NCBI GenBank assembly: GCA_029256565.1
Contig: JAQSXQ010000061.1
Span: 1 to 7,958 of the forward strand
Reading direction: 5' to 3'
Length of the DNA stretch: 7,958 nucleotides
Origin: Mycobacterium sp.
Lineage (GTDB): Bacteria; Actinomycetota; Actinomycetes; Mycobacteriales; Mycobacteriaceae
A program made the translations under genes and the position numbers. Under the pieces are notes generated by a model. It was given only the letters and a program-made list of their open reading frames with translations. It was not told the origin of the DNA and did not search any database. Below are positions 1 to 4,908 of this stretch, piece after piece. Within the stretch, counting starts at the first letter, position 1; each line of letters begins with the position of its first letter.

Positions 1-729
1 GAGAAGACCTCTGACGAGGCGCTGGCCCGCGTGTTCGACTACACGCTGGCCATCGGCAAGACGCCGATCGTGGTGAACGACAGCCGTGGGTTCTTCACGT
101 CGCGCGTCATCGGCACCTTCGTCAACGAGGCGCTGGCGATGCTCGGCGAGGGCGTCGCCCCGGCCAGCATCGAGCAGGCGGGATCGCAGGCCGGTTACCC
201 GGCGCCGCCGCTGCAGCTGTCCGACGAACTCAACCTCGAACTCATGCACAAGATCGCCGTCGCGACCCGCAAGGGCGTCGAGGATGCCGGCGGCACGTAC
301 GAGCCGCACCCGGCCGAGGCCGTCGTCGAGAAGATGATCGAGATCGGTCGTCCGTCGCGTCTGAAGGGCGCCGGCTTCTACGCCTACGCAGACGGCAAGC
401 GCACCGGGCTGTGGGAGGGGCTGAAGGAGACCTTCAACTCCGGTTCCACGTCGATCCCGTTGCAGGACATGATCGATCGGATGCTGTTCGCCGAGGCGAT
501 CGAGACGCAGAAGTGCATTGACGAGGGTGTGCTGACCTCGACGGCCGACGCGAACATCGGCTCGATCATGGGCATCGGCTTCCCGCCCTACACCGGCGGG
601 TCGGCGCAGTTCATCGTCGGCTACGAGGGTGCGGGAGGCGTCGGCAAGGCGGCCTTCGTCGCCCGGGCGAAGGAACTCGCCGAGAAGTACGGCGAGCGGT
701 TCACTCCGCCGGCGTCACTGACCAGCTAG
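1..729 (+). CDS. fadB: Fatty-acid oxidation complex alpha subunit FadB, C-terminal part (5' end outside window)
   Basis: This is the last 242 residues of the beta-oxidation multifunctional enzyme (enoyl-CoA hydratase plus NAD-dependent 3-hydroxyacyl-CoA dehydrogenase), a cytosolic partner of the thiolase FadA. The frame is open from base 1, so the hydratase domain and most of the NAD-binding Rossmann domain lie to the left. What remains is the end of the NAD domain (KTPIVVND, fragment residues 20-27), then two 3HCDH C-terminal repeats (about 30-125 and 135-225). The strings GFFTSR, LNLELMHKIAVATRKG, QDMIDRMLFAEA and GIGFPPYTGGSAQF are typical of mycobacterial FadB; from memory they closely match M. 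tuberculosis Rv0860. At fragment residue 34 a Ser sits where short-chain 3-hydroxyacyl-CoA dehydrogenases carry a conserved Asn; I recall Ser or Thr as usual in multifunctional enzymes. The stop is TAG at 727-729, 15 nt before a strong terminator hairpin. The reading frame shows no lesion. Confidence 0.96.
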   Translation, partial: EKTSDEALARVFDYTLAIGKTPIVVNDSRGFFTSRVIGTFVNEALAMLGEGVAPASIEQAGSQAGYPAPPLQLSDELNLELMHKIAVATRKGVEDAGGTYEPHPAEAVVEKMIEIGRPSRLKGAGFYAYADGKRTGLWEGLKETFNSGSTSIPLQDMIDRMLFAEAIETQKCIDEGVLTSTADANIGSIMGIGFPPYTGGSAQFIVGYEGAGGVGKAAFVARAKELAEKYGERFTPPASLTS

Positions 730-736
730 TCCGAAC

Positions 737-781
737 ACGCGAAGAGCCCCGAATCCGCCATGGATTCGGGGCTTTTCGCGT
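737..781. terminator. Bidirectional intrinsic-type terminator between fadB and the convergent secreted-protein gene
   Basis: A perfect 12-bp stem, AGCCCCGAATCC (745-756) with GGATTCGGGGCT (762-773), encloses a 5-nt loop. Past one G-T pair the pairing continues outward through CGCGAAG and TTTTCGCG, giving a stem of about 20 bp. On the plus strand the core stem runs into TTTT at 773-776. The hairpin fills nearly all of the 61-nt gap between two converging stop codons (729 and 791), so it very probably ends transcription from both sides. Confidence 0.9.
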
Positions 782-790
782 ACCGGCAGG

Positions 791-2080
791 TCAGTCGTCG
801 TTGCCGCTGCTTGCTCCGTCGCCCGAGTCGCCGTCCGAGCCGCTGTCGGAGGCGGAGCCGCCCGCGGTGTTGGTGCCGCCGGACGCGCCGGTGGCAGCGG
901 CTGCCGATTCGTCGCCATCGGAGTCGGATTCGCCCGACCCGCTGCCTGTAGCGTCGGTGCCGACCTTGCCGGGCTCGGCCTTGAGGCTGTCTCGAGTCAG
1001 CGAATCCTTCTCCGCAGAATCGGTTCCCGTGTCGTCGATGCCGGTCGCAGTCTCCTCCGTCTCGTCGGTCGTCTCGACGTCGGTGGGGACGGTATCGGTC
1101 GATTCCTCCTCGGCGGAGGTGGCTGCTGCCGGTGTCGACGGCGTCACGTCGGCGGGCGGCGGCTCGACCGGGGACGTCTCGCCGGTCGACTCGGCGCTAC
1201 CGGAAGTGACTGCGGCCGTGGGGCTCTCCACCGTGTCCGATGGGGTCACCGTGGTGTCGGGCGTCGCTGCGACGGTCGCCGCCAGTGTGGCAGCGGGCGT
1301 CGCCTGCAGCGCGGCGATGATCGAGTCGCGGATGAAGGGCAGCGTGCCCGTGGTGAAGCTGTCGAGTTGAGCGAAGACGTTGAGTGCCACGTCCGCGAAC
1401 CCGTGCTGAATGGCGTTGAGCACGTTGATGGGGTTGAGCGTGGTGACCGCGTTCAACACCGACTGGGTGCTCGAGACGATCTGCTGCACCAGCGGCTTGA
1501 GGCCGGTGTCGAACCCGATCCCGACGGTCGACGCGACCGCGGCCAACGCGAGGCTCAGGCCGGCGTTGAACAGGGCAGGCACCAGCGCCTGGCCGATGGC
1601 GAATGGCCGCTGCAGCACGTCCTGCAGCGGCGTCCACACGCCTGTGATCAGGCTGACGATCGGGTTGAGGCCACTGGCGATCACGCTGTCGATTGCGCCG
1701 TTGACGTCCCCGACCGCGAGTTTCGCGAATGCGGCTTGCAGCGTCGCGGGAAGCCCGGCGGCCAGGTCGCCCAGGGCGGCACCACCGGCATTGACGGCTT
1801 GCAGCAACTGGCCCGCGGTCGTGATCTGGTTCGTCACGATCTGATGCAGGATCGGGAAGGGGTTGGCGATCTCGCTGCGGATCGTGTTGGTCAGCCAGGT
1901 GCCCGCGGCGTTGACCACCGGCGTGAAGACCTCGATGGGATTGTCGACTGCCGCGCTGAGTTGGACGGCGGGCAGGTGCACGTCCGGGTGCGGCGTGATC
2001 GGGGCCACCGCGATGACGCTGGCGCCGACGAGTGCGATGCCTGCGGTGACGTACGGCCTCAAGGCCATCTGCATGGACAT
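791..2080 (-). CDS. Exported mycobacterial protein with hydrophobic N-terminal half and acidic Ser/Thr/Asp-rich tail; function unknown
   Basis: The product has 429 residues. The start chosen is ATG at 2080, giving MSMQMALRPYVTAGIALVGA; the open frame extends to 2140, but only this start puts the hydrophobic signal segment (residues 7-27) at the N-terminus. From memory this opening (xALRPYVTAGxALVGAxxIAV) recurs in a large family of uncharacterised mycobacterial exported proteins. Residues 45-260 are rich in Ala, Leu, Val and Ile, with repeated amphipathic stretches and NPI/NPF turns. From about 264 to the end the tail has no aromatic residues, only four basic ones, and many Asp, Glu, Ser, Thr and Gly; it looks disordered. 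A purine run AAGGGA (2093-2098) lies 12 nt before the start, which is rather far. No cysteine or catalytic motif is seen. The gene is monocistronic and ends at the hairpin shared with fadB. Surface or cell-wall association is inference. Confidence 0.85.
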   Translation of the reverse strand: MSMQMALRPYVTAGIALVGASVIAVAPITPHPDVHLPAVQLSAAVDNPIEVFTPVVNAAGTWLTNTIRSEIANPFPILHQIVTNQITTAGQLLQAVNAGGAALGDLAAGLPATLQAAFAKLAVGDVNGAIDSVIASGLNPIVSLITGVWTPLQDVLQRPFAIGQALVPALFNAGLSLALAAVASTVGIGFDTGLKPLVQQIVSSTQSVLNAVTTLNPINVLNAIQHGFADVALNVFAQLDSFTTGTLPFIRDSIIAALQATPAATLAATVAATPDTTVTPSDTVESPTAAVTSGSAESTGETSPVEPPPADVTPSTPAAATSAEEESTDTVPTDVETTDETEETATGIDDTGTDSAEKDSLTRDSLKAEPGKVGTDATGSGSGESDSDGDESAAAATGASGGTNTAGGSASDSGSDGDSGDGASSGNDD

Positions 2081-2129
2081 ATCGGTTCGGAATCCCTTCG
2101 TTCGGTCAATCTGGTCCCCCGGCAGGCAG

Positions 2130-2149
2130 AACTTACCCATCAGTAAGTT
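2130..2149. promoter_or_regulatory. Palindromic operator candidate (TTAC-N6-GTAA), proximal copy
   Basis: The arms AACTTAC (2130-2136) and GTAAGTT (2143-2149) are perfect reverse complements around a 6-nt centre, 50-70 bp upstream of the start at 2080. On the minus strand the right part reads TAAGTT, which fits the mycobacterial TANNNT -10 pattern, so a bound protein could cover the promoter. The geometry resembles TetR-family operators; the regulator is unknown. Confidence 0.55.
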
Positions 2150-2207
2150 GCGGCTGGAACGAGATTGATCGAAGTGAGGGCGACTGACGATTGACAGTCG
2201 ACGACAG

Positions 2208-2223
2208 GTTACGAATACGTAAC
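2208..2223. promoter_or_regulatory. Palindromic operator candidate (TTAC-N6-GTAA), distal copy
   Basis: GTTACG (2208-2213) and CGTAAC (2218-2223) are perfect arms around AATA. The core TTAC-N6-GTAA is the same as in the copy at 2130-2149, and the two centres are 76 bp apart. A repeated core in one upstream region supports binding of the same protein at both sites. Confidence 0.5.
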
Positions 2224-2239
2224 GTAGCTGCTAGGAGGC

Positions 2240-2269
2240 ATGATCAGCTCGCCAAGCGGAAGCGGCTAA
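2240..2269 (+). CDS. Possible nine-codon micro-ORF with a consensus Shine-Dalgarno; very uncertain
   Basis: A perfect AGGAGG (2233-2238) is followed after one base by ATG (2240), which opens a nine-codon frame reading MISSPSGSG and stopping at TAA 2267-2269. The stop lies in the loop of a 6-bp hairpin, AGCGGC (2261-2266) with GCCGCT (2273-2278). One base is too close for a normal SD-to-start distance, and no plus-strand gene follows before the convergent gene ending at 2494. It could be a leader peptide left behind by a lost gene, or chance. Confidence 0.15.
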   Translation: MISSPSGSG

Positions 2270-2305
2270 TCGGCCGCTGAGTGAACGTGTTAGCCGGCCT
2301 CAACA

Positions 2306-2321
2306 GTTGATCTTGATCAAC
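2306..2321. repeat. Perfect palindrome GTTGATC-TT-GATCAAC
   Basis: Seven-base arms flank a two-base centre. The site is not next to a start codon: the nearest transcribed gene ends at 2494 on the minus strand, and the start at 2080 is 226 bp away. It could be a remote operator for the secreted-protein gene or a relic of a lost promoter. Confidence 0.4.
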
Positions 2322-2443
2322 GGTGTGCCCGAGGCGGTCAGATCGTCGCCAGCGCAGCGATCTCGACGCCGTCAGCTATCGCGGGCACTCGGCAGCGTCG
2401 TGCTTGCCGCCTCGGCACCAGCTTCGAAGGGCATGCGGATTGC

Positions 2444-2471
2444 GTGCGTCCACATCGTGAGATGGACGCAC
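2444..2471 (-). terminator. Hairpin downstream of the PNPOx-like gene, probable terminator
   Basis: GTGCGTCCA (2444-2452) pairs perfectly with TGGACGCAC (2463-2471) around a 10-nt loop. It begins 23 nt after the TGA of the minus-strand gene ending at 2494. There is no U-tract, which is common for mycobacterial terminators. Confidence 0.55.
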
Positions 2472-2493
2472 CGCGGGCCGGCTCACTCCGTCC

Positions 2494-2922
2494 TCAGAAG
2501 GAGCCCATGTCGGCCGACAGCCAGTGCTTCGGCGTCATGAAGATCGCGACGTGCTCGCCGAGGTTCTCCCGGGCGAACTCGAGGTAGCGGTCGGCCGCGT
2601 CGCCGCTCAGGTACCGGCGGGTGACCTCTTCGAGCTGTGCATCGGTACCGGGTTCTATCCGGCTGACGGGTCCGTCGACCGCGACGTAGCGGGTGGTCGG
2701 CTCGACCCGGTCGATCATGAGTGAGAAGTAGCCGGCCGCTTCGATCAATCGATGCTTCCGCGATCCCGAACCCGTCAGCACCCACAGCTCGCCACCCGGG
2801 GTGTAGTGGTACCAAATGGGCAACGTCATTGGGCCGCGGTCGGTACCGGCGGACACGGACAGCGCACCCACGTGCTGCGGTTCGGCCAGGAAAGCTTCGC
2901 GTTCGTCCTTGGAGAGAGCCAT
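2494..2922 (-). CDS. Pyridoxamine 5'-phosphate oxidase-like (FMN/F420-binding split-barrel) family protein
   Basis: The product has 142 residues, the usual size for small single-domain split-barrel flavoproteins of actinobacteria. Visible family marks are the N-terminal helix KDEREAFL (5-12), the strand with PIWYHY (35-40), the cofactor-phosphate loop GSGSRKHRLI (51-60), the strand YVAVDGPVSRIEP (79-91), a helix with RRYLSG (102-107), and the C-terminal GEHVAIFMTPKHWLSAD (122-138). Relatives bind FMN or coenzyme F420, and many mycobacterial members are F420-dependent reductases; cofactor and substrate cannot be told from sequence alone. The ATG at 2922 has no good Shine-Dalgarno, but TAGCCT lies 6 nt before it, so it may have its own leaderless promoter. 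It lies 39 nt after the DUF2505 gene on the same strand, so co-transcription is also possible. A hairpin follows the stop. Confidence 0.88.
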   Translation of the reverse strand: MALSKDEREAFLAEPQHVGALSVSAGTDRGPMTLPIWYHYTPGGELWVLTGSGSRKHRLIEAAGYFSLMIDRVEPTTRYVAVDGPVSRIEPGTDAQLEEVTRRYLSGDAADRYLEFARENLGEHVAIFMTPKHWLSADMGSF

Positions 2923-2928
2923 GACGCC

Positions 2929-2934
2929 AGGCTA
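2929..2934 (-). promoter_or_regulatory. Candidate -10 element TAGCCT for a leaderless transcript of the PNPOx-like gene
   Basis: On the minus strand TAGCCT is followed by six bases and then the ATG at 2922. It matches the mycobacterial TANNNT -10 consensus at a distance that would put the transcription start on the A of ATG. No clear -35 was found. Confidence 0.4.
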
Positions 2935-2961
2935 GTCAGCCGTCCTGACACGAGGAGTCGC

Positions 2962-3468
2962 TCAGGAGTGAGCGTCGAGCCAGGTGTCGGTGACGCGGAC
3001 GATGTCGACGATCCCGTCGGCGAGCAGTCCGGCGACGAAGGCTGCGATCTTGCCGCCGATGATCGGCACGTTCACGTCGACCTCCGCGGTGCCCGTCAGT
3101 GCCGTTCCGGTTCCGACCGGTTGCATCGTCACCGAACCATGGCCGGAGAGAGGCGTGCGAGGCGCATGAATGGTGATCTCGCCGCGGACCGTGGTGCCGT
3201 CGATGGCGAACCACTGTTCGTGCTGAACGAGGTGCAGCGAGCCGAGGCGCAGCCGCTGCAGCGGCCCCGGCAGCTGATCGCCGCCGAAGCGCATGGTCAT
3301 CTGCATGGTGGTCGTTCCTGCGCCGTCGGTCTCGAAGGTATCGAGTGTGGGGGAGCCACCCTCGACGAAGGCGAGGCGCGCCCGCCAGTAGTCCGGGTCG
3401 TCGAACGCGGCACGGATCTGGCGAAGGTCATGCGGCGAACTGGCGGCGAGTTTCATCGAGCGCGGCAC
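2962..3468 (-). CDS. DUF2505 domain-containing protein
   Basis: The product has 168 residues from the GTG at 3468. An ATG at 3513 would add 15 residues of low-quality sequence, while the GTG start gives (M)PRSMKLAASSPHDLRQIRAAF, the way DUF2505 proteins normally begin. The whole protein matches the family: FDDPDYWRARLA (22-33), a short variable strand region, RVRGE-like VRGEITIHAPRTPLSGHG (94-111), and the C-terminal VNVPIIGGKIAAFVAGLLAD (132-151) with a final TDTWLDAHS. DUF2505 has a START/polyketide-cyclase-like helix-grip layout and occurs mainly in actinobacteria, where no function is established; binding a hydrophobic ligand is inference. There is no signal peptide, so it is probably cytosolic. 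The PNPOx-like gene follows 39 nt downstream. No Shine-Dalgarno is seen; TAGCGT precedes the GTG by 8 nt. Confidence 0.88.
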   Translation of the reverse strand: MPRSMKLAASSPHDLRQIRAAFDDPDYWRARLAFVEGGSPTLDTFETDGAGTTTMQMTMRFGGDQLPGPLQRLRLGSLHLVQHEQWFAIDGTTVRGEITIHAPRTPLSGHGSVTMQPVGTGTALTGTAEVDVNVPIIGGKIAAFVAGLLADGIVDIVRVTDTWLDAHS

Positions 3469-3476
3469 AGGACGGC

Positions 3477-3482
3477 ACGCTA
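3477..3482 (-). promoter_or_regulatory. Candidate -10 element TAGCGT for a leaderless DUF2505 transcript
   Basis: TAGCGT on the minus strand is followed by eight bases and then GTG at 3468. The same arrangement (TAGNNT-N8-RTG) occurs before the genes at 3822 and 4917. It supports the GTG start over the ATG at 3513, which would lie upstream of this element. Confidence 0.4.
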
Positions 3483-3784
3483 CCGACACGCACTGCGAAC
3501 GGGAGCCTGCCATCGGCAGCGACGGAGCTGGCTAACTATCTAGAGTTGCTTGCAAATCGCCGAGCGGGTGGTTGACGGTGTTCAGGGACGCCTGCGCTGA
3601 ACGACACGTATAGCTGCGATCGATGTAGCGACGGCGGTCTGAGCCCTTCGCAAGGCAATGCGCGTTGACCTGCGCGGGAACGCCGAGCTGGTTCGAACGG
3701 CCCTTGCCGGTAGGGCGAAACGCTCGCGCTTTGCTGTCAATGCTGTGATCGGCGCGTTCCGCGGCGCACGATGTGACCCATGTC

Positions 3785-3798
3785 TCCCAGAACTGGGA
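3785..3798. promoter_or_regulatory. Palindrome TCCCAG-AA-CTGGGA over the -35 region of the CSCGW gene
   Basis: The six-base arms are perfect. The left arm sits exactly where a -35 hexamer would be for the -10 at 3808-3813 with a 17-bp spacer, and it does not resemble TTGACA. A protein bound here could activate or block that promoter. Confidence 0.35.
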
Positions 3799-3807
3799 TA
3801 CCTCTGC

Positions 3808-3813
3808 TAGCTT
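3808..3813 (+). promoter_or_regulatory. Extended -10 element TGC-TAGCTT for a leaderless transcript
   Basis: TAGCTT is preceded by TGC, an extended -10 (TGN) motif, and followed after eight bases by ATG at 3822. There is no Shine-Dalgarno before that ATG. This favours 3822 over the in-frame upstream ATG at 3780. Confidence 0.5.
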
Positions 3814-3821
3814 TGGCAACC

Positions 3822-4112
3822 ATGTTGAACGTGGCGGCGGTCGGCCGTCCCAGCCCGCTCCTGGACCTCAATCTGCAGGAGATGGGCCGGCTGGGTGCGC
3901 TCGCTCTTCGGCCGGGCGGATGTCGCCGCAACGCCGAGGCGCCCCGCGCCGGAGGTATGGCGGTCGTCCGCAAGGGTCGGATCCGCTCGCAGGGCTCCTG
4001 TAGCTGTGGTTGGCAGGGCGCATCGCACGTGCTTTCCGCGATGTCCGTGCACGACGCGCTGCTGCACGTCGCGATCGCACGCTGCCGCCCCGCCATGCCA
4101 CTGGTCGTCTGA
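3822..4112 (+). CDS. Small uncharacterised protein with CSCGW motif (possible metal-binding)
   Basis: The product has 96 residues. The ATG at 3822 is chosen because an extended -10 lies eight bases upstream; an in-frame ATG at 3780 would lie before that promoter. The first half is Leu/Gly/Arg-rich and featureless. The second half carries GSCSCGWQGASHVLSAMSVH and then DALLHVAIARC, with Cys60, Cys62, His69, His77, His82 and Cys88. The CxCGW start, helical VHDALLHVAIARC continuation and final Cys look like a small zinc-binding unit. From memory, short actinobacterial proteins with a C-x-CGW-x(n)-DALLH-like layout exist without assigned function. No signal peptide or transmembrane segment is seen. 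The gene stands alone: divergent from the DUF2505 gene and ending at a terminator shared with the convergent secreted-protein gene. Codon use and the flanking signals support a real gene; the role is unknown. Confidence 0.7.
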   Translation: MLNVAAVGRPSPLLDLNLQEMGRLGALALRPGGCRRNAEAPRAGGMAVVRKGRIRSQGSCSCGWQGASHVLSAMSVHDALLHVAIARCRPAMPLVV

Positions 4113-4127
4113 ACCGTTCGTAAGCGA

Positions 4128-4161
4128 AATCAGCCGGCACCCGAGGGGGTACCGGCTGATT
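4128..4161. terminator. Bidirectional terminator hairpin between convergent genes
   Basis: AATCAGCCGG (4128-4137) pairs perfectly with CCGGCTGATT (4152-4161). After one mismatch the stem continues with ACCC (4139-4142) and GGGT (4147-4150), closing on a GAGG loop. It fills the 65-nt gap between the stop codons at 4112 (plus) and 4178 (minus), so it can serve both genes. No long U-tract is present. Confidence 0.8.
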
Positions 4162-4177
4162 CGATGTCGACGCTGGG

Positions 4178-4717
4178 TCAGATGAGGGGGATTCCCGGGG
4201 TCAGGTCCGGCGGCGGCGGGAGGCCGAGCGGGTTCAGCGGATTGACCCTGGGCAGCTGCGGGGCGGGCAGCCGCGGCGCAGCAGCGCCAGCGATGGCCCC
4301 GAGTCCGAGATTCGGGTTGATGCTGAGGTCCGGCACGAGGTCCACGCCGAAGCTGGGCAGGACCAGGTCGGGCGCATTGATGGTGCCGAGCGAGGGAATG
4401 CCGCCGAGGGACGGAAGGCCGCCACCGCCGCCGCCGCCACCGAAGCCAGAGAGCGACGGGGGCGGGGGAAGAGCCTGAAGCTGCTTGCTGATGCCGTCGA
4501 GCAGGGCGACGCACTTGCCGTTCTGCTCGTCGACCACCTGGCCGTCCTGGCAGGTAACTCCGCCGTCGTTTGGCTTCTCTTCCTGGGAGGCGGTGTTGCT
4601 CTGCTCATCGGCGTTGCTGGTCGCGGGTACGACGACCGTTGCAAAGGTCAGTGGAGCGACGGCCAGCGCCGATCCCGACAGGAGCGTCAGCAGTACTCGC
4701 TTGGCGCGAACGGTCAT
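4178..4717 (-). CDS. Small secreted Gly/Pro/Leu-rich protein with one predicted disulfide loop; function unknown
   Basis: The product has 179 residues from the ATG at 4717, which has a good Shine-Dalgarno (GAGGG, six bases upstream); the frame extends to 4801 but without such a site. Residues 1-36 are a classical signal peptide: basic MTVRAKR, hydrophobic core, and SNA before DE at 36/37 as the likely cleavage point. The mature part has an acidic hydrophilic stretch (37-55), then CQDGQVVDEQNGKC (56-69), whose two cysteines are the only ones in the protein and probably form a disulfide. A helix-like KQLQAL follows, then a run of eight Gly (93-100) and a low-complexity tail made of PSLG, LPSFG, NPLG and PPPP units. 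Export to the envelope or medium is well supported; the job is unknown. A putative promoter lies about 45 nt upstream, and the gene ends at a shared hairpin. Confidence 0.85.
   Translation of the reverse strand: MTVRAKRVLLTLLSGSALAVAPLTFATVVVPATSNADEQSNTASQEEKPNDGGVTCQDGQVVDEQNGKCVALLDGISKQLQALPPPPSLSGFGGGGGGGGLPSLGGIPSLGTINAPDLVLPSFGVDLVPDLSINPNLGLGAIAGAAAPRLPAPQLPRVNPLNPLGLPPPPDLTPGIPLI
4418..4441 (-). repeat. GGC/GGT trinucleotide tract encoding eight glycines
   Basis: Eight consecutive Gly codons, six GGC and two GGT, lie inside the small secreted-protein gene. Trinucleotide tracts like this can change length by replication slippage without breaking the frame, so strain-to-strain length variation is plausible. 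Confidence 0.7.
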
Positions 4718-4721
4718 GGAA

Positions 4722-4729
4722 ATCCCTCG
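4722..4729 (-). promoter_or_regulatory. Shine-Dalgarno site that fixes the start at 4717
   Basis: On the minus strand GAGGGA is followed by TTTCC and the ATG at 4717. The spacing is normal, and the alternative start at 4801 has no such site. Confidence 0.6.
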
Positions 4730-4759
4730 TAATCGAAACGCGATCAATGAATGGATCCG

Positions 4760-4789
4760 AGTGTAGACAATAGTTCGGCTAACTGGCAC
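4760..4789 (-). promoter_or_regulatory. Candidate sigma-A-type promoter of the small secreted-protein gene
   Basis: On the minus strand GTGCCA (4784-4789; four of six matches to TTGACA) is followed after 18 bases by TACACT (4760-4765), which fits TANNNT. This predicts a start near 4753 and a leader of about 35 nt that contains the GAGGG ribosome binding site. By-eye call only. Confidence 0.4.
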
Positions 4790-4835
4790 CGCAGAGACCA
4801 TTCATCCCGAAGGCACGATTTGCGGGACAGTGTCA

Positions 4836-4901
4836 GCCTGCAGCGGCTACGGCACGTAGAAACAGCGTGATCAAGCCATCGACTCGGTCGTAGCTGCAGG
4901 C
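4836..4901. repeat. Nine-base inverted repeat flanking the upstream region of the LLM oxidoreductase
   Basis: GCCTGCAGC (4836-4844) and GCTGCAGGC (4893-4901) are perfect reverse complements 48 bp apart, with CTACG/CGTAG adding partial pairing inside. Each arm contains CTGCAG, itself a palindrome, so they may equally be two copies of one binding site. The right arm ends one base before the -10 at 4903. Confidence 0.4.
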
Positions 4902-4902
4902 C

Positions 4903-4908
4903 TAGAGT
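4903..4908 (+). promoter_or_regulatory. Candidate -10 element TAGAGT for a leaderless LLM-oxidoreductase transcript
   Basis: TAGAGT is followed after eight bases by GTG at 4917, with no Shine-Dalgarno between them. A weak -35 (TCGACT, four of six matches, 4879-4884) lies 18 bp upstream. Confidence 0.45.

Larger units (their letters stand above)
2081..2493. other. Intergenic region with clustered dyads, no convincing gene
   Basis: These 413 bp separate the secreted-protein gene from the PNPOx-like gene, both on the minus strand. They hold the two TTAC-N6-GTAA dyads, a GACTG/CAGTC dyad around 2181-2198, the SD/micro-ORF element, a third palindrome at 2306-2321 and the terminator hairpin at 2444-2471. 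I translated parts of 2300-2440 by eye on both strands and recognised no protein family. Confidence 0.6.
3469..3821. other. Divergent intergenic region between the DUF2505 and CSCGW-protein genes
   Basis: The 353 bp between two divergent starts contain the candidate promoter of each gene, a palindrome at 3785-3798, a GTTCGAAC palindrome at 3691-3698 and a small GCCCT/AGGGC hairpin at 3700-3716. Open frames on either strand here resemble no protein family I recognise and start without ribosome binding sites. I see no RNA gene. Confidence 0.5.

Noticed and set aside
801..1370. Ser/Val/Pro-rich 189-codon plus frame antisense to the acidic tail
   Set aside because: Mirror image of the Ser/Asp-rich tail in a GC-rich genome; no ribosome binding site, and the minus-strand gene is supported by a signal peptide and terminator.
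2081..2140. Upstream ATG at 2140 as the start of the acidic-tail protein
   Set aside because: It would add 20 polar residues before the signal segment and place the start codon inside the operator palindrome; the ATG at 2080 matches the way this family begins.
2752..3543. A 263-codon plus frame across the PNPOx-like and DUF2505 genes
   Set aside because: It spans two recognised genes and their gap on the opposite strand, with no family resemblance.
3673..3700. SOS (LexA) box or ECF-sigma promoter around GGGAAC and GTTCGAAC
   Set aside because: The mycobacterial LexA box needs TCGAAC-N4-GTTCGA, and only a bare 8-base palindrome is present; GGGAAC has no matching -10 at the right distance.
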